Of a stretch of DNA of 64,000 nt, positions 54,070-64,000 are shown piece by piece. The position numbers were made by a program, and so were the translations under genes. The stretch spans positions 483,348-547,347 of the forward strand of contig NZ_LMFB01000019.1 in the NCBI RefSeq assembly GCF_001426685.1. Direction: 5' to 3'. This stretch comes from Rhizobium sp. Root483D2 (GTDB taxonomy: Bacteria; Pseudomonadota; Alphaproteobacteria; Rhizobiales; Rhizobiaceae). How positions within the stretch are numbered: position 1 is the first letter of the stretch; each line of letters opens with the position of its first letter. The notes under the pieces are model-generated. The model ran no database searches and was not told the origin of the DNA. It saw only the letters and a list, made by a program, of their open reading frames with translations.

Positions 54070-54630
54070 TTAAGCGCCGAGCTCGCCTGAAATGCGCTTG
54101 CAAATCGCCACGTGTTCCTTGAACACGGCATTCATCAACATGGCGAGATGGCGGCCTTGCAACTCGGCCTGATCGGTCGCTCCGGCCGAGTTGTGGAGAT
54201 AGGCGTCGGACAGGTCGCGGAGATATTCGTGGTTGTCGAGTTGCAGAGCGATATAGGCTTTGTCGAACGCATTGCCCTTGGCGGCCGATTTAAGGGCTTC
54301 AATTTTTTCTTCGGCAGGGGCGTCCATGGCCGGACCGGCAGCGCCGATATCCTTGAGGACCATGTTGACCGTTATCGCCTCACCCAGTTCGAAGCCGGAA
54401 AATTCATGCGCATTCTTCTGGGTGGCCTTTTCGACGGCAATCTGTGACGTGGCCAATGAAATTTCCGCCCGGCCGATGACGGTCGAGAAAAACTGCCCGG
54501 AGGTTTTCAAATCCGCAAAGCTGGTCACCGGCATTGCCGGCGTGGCGGCAAGAGCTGAGCGGGTTTGGGACAGGATAACAGGCGCTGCGCCAACGAAGGC
54601 GAGCCCTGCAAGAATGGAGCGACGATCCAT
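54070..54630 (-). CDS. DUF4142 ferritin-like exported protein
   Basis: A 186-residue protein with an N-terminal signal (MDRRSILAGLAFVGAAPVIL, twin-Arg-like) and a DUF4142 four-helix ferritin-like fold in the mature part (QFFSTVIGRAEISLATSQIAVEKATQKNAHEFSGFELGEA, key residues FxxxVIGRAEISLATSQxAVExAxxxxVxxFAxxEL). Others of the family are outer-membrane or periplasmic stress proteins with no known activity. It starts the two-gene unit with the esterase. Confidence 0.85.
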   Translation of the reverse strand: MDRRSILAGLAFVGAAPVILSQTRSALAATPAMPVTSFADLKTSGQFFSTVIGRAEISLATSQIAVEKATQKNAHEFSGFELGEAITVNMVLKDIGAAGPAMDAPAEEKIEALKSAAKGNAFDKAYIALQLDNHEYLRDLSDAYLHNSAGATDQAELQGRHLAMLMNAVFKEHVAICKRISGELGA

Positions 54631-55100
54631 AATGGAGACCTTTTCCGTTGATGGATTGCGTGCGGAAGGCCCGTGCGCAGAACATCGGTTGTTTCGTTTC
54701 GAGATATGAAGCGGCTTACAATTTTGTCCGCAACCGACAACCAGTATTTGTTGATTTTGTTCCAGTATTGGAGGGTTTATTTATCGTGCAGTGCTTTCTG
54801 CCGAAAAAGTAATTTTAAATCCAAATCGATGAACATTCATGCACCTGAAAGTATATGTCTGATTTTCGGGTTGAATTTATTTGCAATGTAGAAGATCCTG
54901 TTTGGATCGCCGCGACACTGAGAATTGACCCGGATCGGGCTCTTTAATTTCGATTTTGACACACCCATATTCCACTCAAGTTGTCGTGGCCGTATCATCG
55001 TGCGGCGGAACGGCGAAAGACCGGCTTGCCTTTTCAGGGAGCCTCATTCCAACTGTCGGCAGTGCCAGGATTGGGCTGACCGATTACCGGAGGTAGACAT
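54631..55100. other. 470-bp AT-richer gap upstream of clpB
   Basis: No gene is supported. From about 54705 to 54960 base composition drops well below the neighbours (runs such as TTTTGTTCCAG, AAAAAGTAATTTTAAATCC). Short frames (54673-54891, including an ATG at 54706) lack a clear ribosome site. The clpB promoter should be here; I looked for the alphaproteobacterial heat-shock pattern (CTTGAA with CCATNT) and did not find a convincing match. GGAGG at 55090-55094 serves clpB. Confidence 0.5.
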
Positions 55101-57707
<2,607 letters not shown>

Positions 57708-57720
57708 CGCAGAATACAAG

Positions 57721-57750
57721 AGGCCGTCCTTTGGGGCGGCCTTTTTGGTT
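57721..57750 (+). terminator. Rho-independent terminator of clpB
   Basis: Stem AGGCCGTCC/GGGCGGCCT (one G-T pair) with loop TTTG is followed by TTTTGGTTTT, starting about 13 bp after the clpB stop. Confidence 0.9.
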
Positions 57751-57826
57751 TTGGGCGGAGAGGACGGGGGATGCGGCTTTGGGCAGTCGCCATTGCGGTT
57801 CGGAAACCCATTCCGCCCGGCATGTC

Positions 57827-58306
57827 CTAAAGCCGTGGCAGGCGCCGCTTGACGGATGTTCCCTTGATGACGGCGGTGCTGGTGACAGCGTGTTCGGACA
57901 GGGCTTCGAGCACATCGTCCATTTGTTCGATCGAATTGACGACCAGGCGGGCGAGAAAGGGATCGTCGCCCGTGATCTTGTCGCATTCGACAAATCCCGG
58001 CTGCTCCTCAATCAGCCGCTCGACGAGATGCAGCTTGCCTGGAAGCGGCCTGATTTTCACCATGGCCCGGATCGGATAACCAATTGCTCGCGTATCGACA
58101 TCGATGGTGAAGCCGCGGATGACACCAGCGGCTTCGAGTTTGCGAACACGCTCCGACACACTTGGTGCCGACATGCCGACGGTGCGGGCGAGTTCGCTCA
58201 TCGATAACCGTGCATTGGCATCAAGCGCCATGAGAATTCGCGCGTCCGTCTCGTCGAGAGACGACTTTCCAAATTGAATGTCTGGTCGGGGTTTTGCTTT
58301 CGTCAT
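57827..58306 (-). CDS. Lrp/AsnC-family transcriptional regulator
   Basis: A 159-residue Lrp-type regulator: N-terminal HTH (LDETDARILMALDANARLSMSELARTVGMSAPSVSERVRKLEAAGVI) and C-terminal RAM ligand-binding domain (ITGDDPFLARLVVNSIEQMDDVLEAL). ATG 58306 chosen over the earlier frame start. It is divergent, 85 bp, from a DMT transporter, the classic arrangement in which an Lrp protein activates an amino-acid or amine exporter. Confidence 0.92.
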   Translation of the reverse strand: MTKAKPRPDIQFGKSSLDETDARILMALDANARLSMSELARTVGMSAPSVSERVRKLEAAGVIRGFTIDVDTRAIGYPIRAMVKIRPLPGKLHLVERLIEEQPGFVECDKITGDDPFLARLVVNSIEQMDDVLEALSEHAVTSTAVIKGTSVKRRLPRL

Positions 58307-58391
58307 GGAAGGCAGAATACCCCGCAACCCCTTTTATTTCCATATAAAACCGCCGGATGATCTTGAATGATAGCCCAAACAGGAGATCAAA

Positions 58392-59360
58392 ATGCTGTTC
58401 GGGATCATTGCGGGCCTTTTCACCTGCGCATTGTGGGGCCTTACATTCGTTGCGCCCCGGGCGGTCGAACCTTTGACGGCGTGGGATTTAACGGTGGCAC
58501 GGTATGGCGTTTTCCGAATGGCTTGCGCTCTGTTGATGCTCGACCGGCGATTTCGCCCGAGCGGCATCGCATCTTTACGTTTGCTCACCGGCCTGCTTCT
58601 AGGCGGAGCGGGTTATGTCGGCTATTTTGTCTGCGTCGCCTTTGCGGTTCAACTCGCCGGTGCGGCGGTCCCGCCAGTTATCGTCGGAACCATGCCGGTG
58701 TTCCTCGCCATCATCGGCAATCGGCGCGATCGCTCAGTAGCATGGCGGGCGCTTGCCCTTCCTCTTCTGCTGACGGTAGCCGGGGTCGCGATCGTGAATA
58801 TCGCAGCGCTGCGGGACATCAATGCCGCCGGGATGCCATCGATCGGCCTTGGCATTCTGGCAAGCATGGCCGCGTTGGCGATATGGATTGTCTACGGGCT
58901 GGTGAACGCAGCGGTCATGCGGTCGGCCGACGCTCCGGACGGATTGCAGTGGACGGGTTTGCAGGGGATCGGCGCAGCGGTGGGAAGCCTTGCCCTTCTC
59001 CCTCTTACCTCGCTGGCAGGGGTAAACACCTTACCGGCGGCCGATCTTTATCGCTTTGCGGCATGGGCCTTGATCATGGGGCTTGCCGGTTCGTGGCTGG
59101 CGACGTGGTGCTGGGTTGTCGCTTCCCGCAGGCTGCCGCTTGCCCTTTCCGCCCAGCTTATCGTCGCCGAAACGGTCTTCGGCCTTGCCTATGGTTTCGC
59201 GTTTGAGGGACGATGGCCGTCTTTCTTCGAGGCCTTTGGCGCCATCGTGCAATTTGCGGGCGTCTGTTCGGCGATCGCTGTGTTTTCCAGGCAAGTTCAG
59301 AGCGTTCGCCCGGTCATTGCTGAGCTGCGCTCACAAGCGCATCCGGAAACTATCGGCTAA
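58392..59360 (+). CDS. EamA/DMT-family exporter
   Basis: A 322-residue transporter of the drug/metabolite superfamily with ten predicted helices in two EamA repeats (first: LFGIIAGLFTCALWGLTFVAP; second from about residue 160). Members export amino acids or metabolites. Divergent Lrp-type regulator suggests substrate-induced export. Start ATG 58392 has GGAGATC nearby. It ends 79 bp before the alcohol dehydrogenase. Confidence 0.9.
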   Translation: MLFGIIAGLFTCALWGLTFVAPRAVEPLTAWDLTVARYGVFRMACALLMLDRRFRPSGIASLRLLTGLLLGGAGYVGYFVCVAFAVQLAGAAVPPVIVGTMPVFLAIIGNRRDRSVAWRALALPLLLTVAGVAIVNIAALRDINAAGMPSIGLGILASMAALAIWIVYGLVNAAVMRSADAPDGLQWTGLQGIGAAVGSLALLPLTSLAGVNTLPAADLYRFAAWALIMGLAGSWLATWCWVVASRRLPLALSAQLIVAETVFGLAYGFAFEGRWPSFFEAFGAIVQFAGVCSAIAVFSRQVQSVRPVIAELRSQAHPETIG

Positions 59361-59439
59361 TTCCCGTCGGCCACGGCGCTTATATCGGCAGTGGCGCGCC
59401 ATCCCGGCCGCCGTCCAACAGCCGTGCGAGGATGAGCCT

Positions 59440-60498
59440 TTGAAAACCTCTGGATATGCCGCAACCGATGCGAATGTGCCGTTGCAGCCCTTTTCGTTCG
59501 AACGCCGGAATTTGCGGCCCGGTGATGTCGGCATCGATATTCTATATTGCGGGGTCTGCCACACGGATCTGCACATGGCGCGCAACGATTGGGGTTTTTC
59601 CGCCTATCCGCTGGTGCCGGGCCATGAGATCGTCGGGCGGGTTTCTGCGGTCGGCAGCGGCGTTTCGCGTTTCAAGCCGGGCGACAATGTTGCCATCGGC
59701 ACGATGGTCGACAGTTGCCTGGACTGCGACCAGTGCCGCCGCAACGAAGAACAGATGTGCCGCAACGGCGTGACCGTCACCTATAACGGCCAGGACCGGA
59801 TCAGCGGCGATATTACCTATGGCGGCTATTCGAACTATATCGTCGCCCGCGAGGAATTCGTTCTGCGGGTGCCGGACGGGCTCGACCTTGCGCGGGCGGG
59901 ACCACTGCTTTGCGCCGGGATTACCACCTATTCGCCACTGCGCAACTGGAATGTGGGGCCGGGCAGCCGGGTCGGCGTCATCGGGCTGGGCGGTCTTGGG
60001 CATCTGGCGGTCAAGTTCGCCTCGGCGCTTGGCGCCGAAGTCACCGTACTCACCCGCTCCGAAGGCAAGATCGGCACGGCGCGCGAACTCGGTGCCGATC
60101 ATGTGGTCCTTTCCACGTCTTCCGAGCAGATGGCAGCGGCGGCCTACGCTTTCGACGTGATGATCGACACCGTGCCTTATGAGCACGATCTTGGCCCCTA
60201 TATCGACCTGCTCGATGCCGACGGCACGCTGGTCATTGCCGGATCGCTGGTGGATACGCCGGCTTTTAGCAATCTGCGTCTTCTGATGGGACGCCGCAGG
60301 ATTGCGGGAACACCGAGCGGGGGATTGAAACAGACCCAGGAAATGCTGGATTTCTGCGCCCGCAAGAACATCTTGCCGGAATGCGAGATGATCGCAATTC
60401 AGGATATCGGCACGGCGTTCGAGCGGCTTGAACGCGGCGACGTACGCTACCGGTTCGTCATCGACATGGCATCGCTTCCGGCCGTTCAGGCCGCTTGA
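59440..60498 (+). CDS. NAD(P)-dependent zinc alcohol dehydrogenase (YahK/AdhA-like)
   Basis: A 352-residue medium-chain dehydrogenase with the catalytic-zinc motif GVCHTDLH and GHEIVGRV, the structural-zinc Cys cluster CLDCDQCRRNEEQMC, and the Rossmann motif GLGGLG (VIGLGGLGHLA). It belongs to the NADPH-aldehyde reductase group (YahK). TTG 59440 start with GAGGA seven bases upstream; the frame upstream is a shadow of the DMT gene. Its last codons and those of convergent lysR are made of copies of the same 23-bp unit. Confidence 0.92.
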   Translation: MKTSGYAATDANVPLQPFSFERRNLRPGDVGIDILYCGVCHTDLHMARNDWGFSAYPLVPGHEIVGRVSAVGSGVSRFKPGDNVAIGTMVDSCLDCDQCRRNEEQMCRNGVTVTYNGQDRISGDITYGGYSNYIVAREEFVLRVPDGLDLARAGPLLCAGITTYSPLRNWNVGPGSRVGVIGLGGLGHLAVKFASALGAEVTVLTRSEGKIGTARELGADHVVLSTSSEQMAAAAYAFDVMIDTVPYEHDLGPYIDLLDADGTLVIAGSLVDTPAFSNLRLLMGRRRIAGTPSGGLKQTQEMLDFCARKNILPECEMIAIQDIGTAFERLERGDVRYRFVIDMASLPAVQAA

Positions 60499-60530
60499 AC
60501 CGGCGGCTTCAGGCCGCCTGAACCGGCGGC
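60485..60530. repeat. 23-bp tandem direct repeat spanning two convergent gene ends
   Basis: Units 60485-60507 and 60508-60530 differ at one base. Each unit contains TTCAGGCCGC then TTGAACC or CTGAACC, then GGCGGC. The second unit includes the near palindrome TTCAGGC-C-GCCTGAA. The adh stop (60496-60498) lies in unit 1 and the lysR stop (60509-60511, minus strand) in unit 2, so both proteins end in the same VQAA. The palindrome is a possible bidirectional terminator hairpin. Confidence 0.85.
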
Positions 60531-61426
60531 CGGCGATTGTTTGCGCGCAGCGCCTCGACGAAGGCGGCAAGGGCTGGCGGCATTTGCCGCCGGCTCGGAT
60601 AATAGATGGAATAACCGGCAAACGGCTTGCAGAATTCATCGAGCACCCGGACCAGCCGGCCGTTGCGCAGATGGTCCTTGACGACATCCTCGAACAGATA
60701 GACCAGGCCCGTGCCCGACAGGGCCGCTGCCAGCATCATCTCGAGATCGTTGACCACCAGGCTGCCGTTGACGCGGACATCGACGTCGCGGCCATCCACT
60801 TCGAATTCCCAGGCATAGGACGCACCGGCGGATGACATGTGGTAGTTGACGCAATCATGGTCGATCAGGTCCTTCAAGGTCAAAGGCGGTGGCCGGTTGG
60901 CGAAATAGGAGGGTGCAGCAACGATGGCTGCGCGCAACGGCGGGCCGATCGGCACGCCGATCATGTCCTTGTCGATCCGCTCGCCAAAGCGGATGCCCGC
61001 ATCGAAACGCGACGCGACAATATCGTCCAGCCGGTCGGAGATGATCAATTCGACCTTGATATCGGGGTAATCGCGGTGAAAGCCTGGCAGCATCGGCGCC
61101 ACCAGCGACAAGGCGGCGTGCTTGCCCGTGGTAATCCGCACCGTGCCCGACGGTTTTTCCCGCCATTCCCCCAGCGCCTGCAATCCCCGGCCGATATCCT
61201 CGAGTGCCGGGCGCAAAGTCATCAGCAGCCGCTCGCCGGCATCGGTCGTCGAGACGCTGCGGGTGGTGCGGGCCAAAAGGCGCACGCCGAGGCGGTCTTC
61301 CAGGAGCCGCATCATATGGCTGAGGCCGGAGGCCGAAATGCCGAGACGGGCGGCCGCCCGGGTGAAACTGCGCTCCTCGGCGACAATGGAAAAGGCGGCG
61401 AGGTCGTCGAGATCATGGCGTTTCAT
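60509..61426 (-). CDS. LysR-family transcriptional regulator
   Basis: A 305-residue LTTR: N-terminal winged HTH (FSIVAEERSFTRAAARLGISASGLSHMMRLLEDRLGVRLLARTTRSV) with the usual LysR spacing, then a two-lobed effector domain (RITTGKHAALSLVAPMLPGFHRDYP and DRLDDIVASRFDAGIRFG). Start ATG 61426. Convergent with the alcohol dehydrogenase; LysR regulators usually control divergent genes, and none is adjacent on the other side, so its target is not obvious. Confidence 0.93.
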   Translation of the reverse strand: MKRHDLDDLAAFSIVAEERSFTRAAARLGISASGLSHMMRLLEDRLGVRLLARTTRSVSTTDAGERLLMTLRPALEDIGRGLQALGEWREKPSGTVRITTGKHAALSLVAPMLPGFHRDYPDIKVELIISDRLDDIVASRFDAGIRFGERIDKDMIGVPIGPPLRAAIVAAPSYFANRPPPLTLKDLIDHDCVNYHMSSAGASYAWEFEVDGRDVDVRVNGSLVVNDLEMMLAAALSGTGLVYLFEDVVKDHLRNGRLVRVLDEFCKPFAGYSIYYPSRRQMPPALAAFVEALRANNRRPPVQAA

Positions 61427-61626
61427 TCTTGACCGGCCTTCATCAATGGAGCGCGATTATAGCGGCTTTTCTCCCTGTATGATGGTTTTGCCGATGCGGC
61501 AACGGGCGACGGCGCCTCTCGCGGTCAAGTTTAAAGCGGAACGGGTACGGTCTCGCCAAAACGGCGGGGGAGGGGATGTGGCTGTGAGAGGCCCGGAAAG
61601 CGTTGGCATTGCAGCAGGCAGTCAGC

Positions 61627-63591
61627 CTAATGCACCGCCGCCACATCCGTGCTGCCATCCTTTGCCAGCAATTCGTCGATGCGGCCGCGTTCCTTGTCGA
61701 ACTGGGCGAGCGCCTGGCCGTCGAGCGACTTGCCGCCGGGCAGGCGGATGCGCAAGGGATCGACGCGGTTGCCGTTGACGATCAGTTCGTAATGCAGATG
61801 CGGTCCGGTCGACAGGCCCGTCGTGCCGACCCAGCCGATTACCTGGCCCTGCACGACTTTCGAGCCGGCGGTGACATTCTTGGCGATCGCGCTCTGGTGA
61901 TTGTAGGACGAAACATAGCCATTGGCGTGGCGGATCAGCGTCTGGTTGCCGTAGCCGCCGGAATCCCAGCCGGCTTTTTCCACGACGCCGTTGCCGGCCG
62001 CGATGATCGGCGTGCCGCGCGGGGCCGCCCAGTCAACACCGGTATGCATGCGCGAAAAGCCGAGGATCGGATGGCGGCGCATGCCGAAACCGGAGCGGAA
62101 CGTGCCGTTCGGAACGGGGTTGCGCAGCAGGAACTGGCGGATGCTCTTGCCCTGCTCGTTGTAATAGTCGATCGAATTGTCGTCGGGGTCCTGGAACCGG
62201 TAGAAGCGCGTCTCGGCGTCGCCGAACTTGGCATTGACATAGAGCAGTTCTGAATCGTCGGTTGCCTTGCCGCTATCGTCGGCAACGGAGAAGAACGCCT
62301 CCAGACGGTCGGTCGGTTTCAGCTGCGCCTGGAAATCCACATTGCTGGCGAGCAGCTTGATGATCTGGGCAATCATCGTCGAATTCATGCCGTAGGAGAG
62401 GGCGGCGCGGTAGACGCCATCATAGACGCGCGGCAGGTCGTGGCCGGCGTTGATCGCCGGGGTTCCGTTGTCGTCAAACGCGCTTGCCACGGCTGCCAGC
62501 GGCGGCGGTTCGTAGGCCTTGACGAAATTGCCCTTGTCGTCGAGCGCCATGGTGAAGACATGGGCGCCGCGCGTATAAACGGTGGCACGCACGACCTTGG
62601 CCTCGTCATTCTCGCCCTTCTGGATGATGCCGATGCGCAGTACATCGCCGTCCTGCAATTCGGTCGCGCCCAGTGCCGGGCGCAAATAGCCGGCGAGATC
62701 CTCGGCCTGGGCCTTGCCATAGCCGGCATTGATCATCACGGCGGCGATCGGTGTGGCGCGGCGCACCGGAATGACGTCGTCGGCGTATTCGGTCGTCTGG
62801 TCGTTGATCGTTTCCAGGGCCGAAACGGTCATGTTCTCCTCGACCACCCGGGCTGAGAGACCCTGGATCAGATCGAGATCGGAGGCATCCGAGGCAAAGC
62901 GGCGCGGATCGACATAAAACAGCGAGGCAAGCTGGGTATTGCCGTCGGTAAGTACCGACCCATTGGTACGGACGTTTTCCTCGACCTCGTCCATGGACAT
63001 GGAGGGTGCGAAGGAGAGCGTCGATCCCTTGAGCGGGAAATCCACCGTCTTCAGCGCCACTTCGGATTCGACATCCGAGCCGTAGAGCGTGCCGGTGCGG
63101 CTCACCGGCGGCGGCGCATCGGCCTCGTCGCTGGAAAAGATCGCCAGCGGATCGAAGGCAGGATATTTTTCGGCCGGCTGGTGGTTGGCAGCCAGCGTCA
63201 TCTTCACATGCGCGAAGGGCTGGCGGCGCACCACTTCCTTTTCGCCATCGTGAGTCATGGTGGAGACTTCCATGATGCTGCGGTCGGACGGCTTGGCGAC
63301 GATGCTGGGGCTCAAGATCCGGTCGCCGCGCTTGGCAGCGGCCGTCGGCTGCGAGCCGCGCACCGAGGGGTCCATGGCGGCATAGGCTTCGGCGGGGATG
63401 GCGAGCTGCTGGCGGCCATCAAGAGCTGCAAACAATGCAACGCCCATCAAGAGGCTGGAGGTAATGCCGGTCAGAAACGTGCCCGAAAGCCAGCGCAGGG
63501 AAATCTCGCGCCGGTCGGGAGCCCTGCGTCCATCCGCAAGGATCGGCGGCTCGTTGCCGAGCGACCGTATCATGGTCTTGTCCGTGATCAT
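61627..63591 (-). CDS. M23-family peptidoglycan endopeptidase (RgsM-like)
   Basis: A 654-residue envelope protein: cytosolic N-terminus, one membrane helix at about 36-58, a long periplasmic region (about 60-480), then a LytM/M23 domain with the zinc residues intact: His516 and Asp520 in HTGVDWAAPRG and His600 in GPHLHYEL. This makes it catalytically competent, cutting peptide cross-links during cell-wall growth. Sinorhizobium RgsM, needed for polar growth and septation, has this architecture; that identity is inference. ATG 63591. The C-terminal 50 residues form a coiled tail. Confidence 0.9.
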   Translation of the reverse strand: MITDKTMIRSLGNEPPILADGRRAPDRREISLRWLSGTFLTGITSSLLMGVALFAALDGRQQLAIPAEAYAAMDPSVRGSQPTAAAKRGDRILSPSIVAKPSDRSIMEVSTMTHDGEKEVVRRQPFAHVKMTLAANHQPAEKYPAFDPLAIFSSDEADAPPPVSRTGTLYGSDVESEVALKTVDFPLKGSTLSFAPSMSMDEVEENVRTNGSVLTDGNTQLASLFYVDPRRFASDASDLDLIQGLSARVVEENMTVSALETINDQTTEYADDVIPVRRATPIAAVMINAGYGKAQAEDLAGYLRPALGATELQDGDVLRIGIIQKGENDEAKVVRATVYTRGAHVFTMALDDKGNFVKAYEPPPLAAVASAFDDNGTPAINAGHDLPRVYDGVYRAALSYGMNSTMIAQIIKLLASNVDFQAQLKPTDRLEAFFSVADDSGKATDDSELLYVNAKFGDAETRFYRFQDPDDNSIDYYNEQGKSIRQFLLRNPVPNGTFRSGFGMRRHPILGFSRMHTGVDWAAPRGTPIIAAGNGVVEKAGWDSGGYGNQTLIRHANGYVSSYNHQSAIAKNVTAGSKVVQGQVIGWVGTTGLSTGPHLHYELIVNGNRVDPLRIRLPGGKSLDGQALAQFDKERGRIDELLAKDGSTDVAAVH

Positions 63592-63888
63592 GCCAATCGA
63601 GCGGGGTCCCTGGTTACGCGCCGTGTCTTATTATGGTCCGGGTATGTTGTGCGAAGATGTGCATCTTTCATGCCTGCAAGTCAAACAGAACGGTCCGGTC
63701 AAACAGACGGCCACCTCTTTACAAGGCGCTCTATAAAGACTGGAAAACCCGTCGAAACGCAGTTGCGAGACGCTGTTTAGAGCGCCAATTGTGAAGAAGT
63801 GAGGGCGAGATTGTGTTTTCGGTTCTCTCCAAAGGCTTATGCCGATTGTCGCACTGCAGCAAAGCCTTACGGCGCAAGGCTTTGTCAA

Positions 63889-63946
63889 AAAACTGTCATT
63901 TTTTTCAAAATTCCTGTTGACTAAGAACGGTCAGCGGGCCTATAAA
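63889..63946 (+). promoter_or_regulatory. Strong sigma-70 promoter with UP element, probably of an rRNA operon
   Basis: The last 409 bp hold no gene; 63592-63888 should contain the M23 gene promoter. At the right end are -35 TTGACT (63917-63922) and -10 CTATAA (63940-63945) with 17-bp spacing, preceded by an AT tract (CATTTTTTTCAAAA, about 63896-63910) acting as an UP element. Start would be near 63952. The sequence CGAGGGCGGCGGCGCTGCTG and then CGCTCTGAA at the edge resembles a rhizobial rRNA leader with a boxA-like motif. Operon identity is inference, as 16S lies outside the window. Confidence 0.75.
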
Positions 63947-64000
63947 CCGCTCACCAACGAGGGCGGCGGCGCTGCTGGCGACCGACGAACTCGCTCTGAA

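Noticed and set aside
54673..54891. 72-residue frame in the AT-rich gap upstream of clpB
   Set aside because: GTG start without ribosome site; AT-rich region explains the lack of stops; no recognisable product.

Overview
The window reads as ordinary chromosome of a Rhizobiaceae-type alphaproteobacterium (Rhizobium, Agrobacterium, Sinorhizobium or a close genus). The evidence is high GC, dense coding, many TTG/GTG starts and gene families typical of that group: a CpdR receiver, a TIGR02302-type membrane protein, LptM next to LysA, a PduO-type adenosyltransferase, DUF1178, DUF3291 and DUF4167 proteins, a COG5622 host-attachment protein, PtsP, and an M23 peptidase resembling RgsM. I see no prophage, insertion sequence, CRISPR array or conjugation gene. 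One tRNA (Leu, CAA) is present, and the right edge carries what looks like a ribosomal RNA promoter.

Layout. 1-8.3 kb: tail of a zinc-ribbon/DUF3426-like protein, hpt, cpdR, then a leftward block (TIGR02302 protein, lysA, lptM, argH) divergent from tlpA. 8.3-13.3 kb: hydroxybutyryl-CoA dehydrogenase with etfA/etfB (fatty-acid and electron transfer), rhomboid protease, corrinoid adenosyltransferase and a small two-helix membrane protein. 13.3-19.4 kb: SDR, YihY, GluQ, an AlkA-like glycosylase, HNH nuclease, DsbB, a DedA/YqaA-like protein, tRNA-Leu. 19.4-24.2 kb: an acyl-CoA ligase, then a translationally coupled flippase and BioF2/FemAB-like transferase, then an unexplained structured leader with a 29-codon ORF. 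24.2-35.4 kb: secA, a parvulin, argJ-GNAT-mutT, a small membrane protein, a Flp pilin, a methyltransferase, comF, grxC, a nitrilase-family hydrolase, DUF1178, DUF3291.

35.4-44 kb is the most accessory-like part: a RelE/ParE toxin-antitoxin pair, a GNAT, ubiG, a truncated eptA-like gene in front of an OmpR/histidine-kinase pair with a large inverted repeat and a divergent small membrane ORF, an RHH-PIN pair with a near-perfect operator palindrome, and a GST/HxlR divergent pair. 44-64 kb returns to housekeeping: ppk2, host-attachment protein, lysC, ptsP, prfA-prmC, a DUF4167 protein, an esterase with a DUF4142 protein, clpB, an Lrp regulator with a DMT exporter, an alcohol dehydrogenase convergent with a LysR regulator, and an M23 peptidase.

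Two families of GC-rich inverted-repeat elements (two copies of one, three of another) sit in gene junctions. No new defence or metabolic system is obvious. The best candidates for undescribed biology are the three-way-junction leader plus 29-aa ORF at 23992-24217 and the two-component locus at 38020-41263, where an eptA-like N-terminal domain has lost its catalytic half but is still placed behind a symmetrical putative operator.
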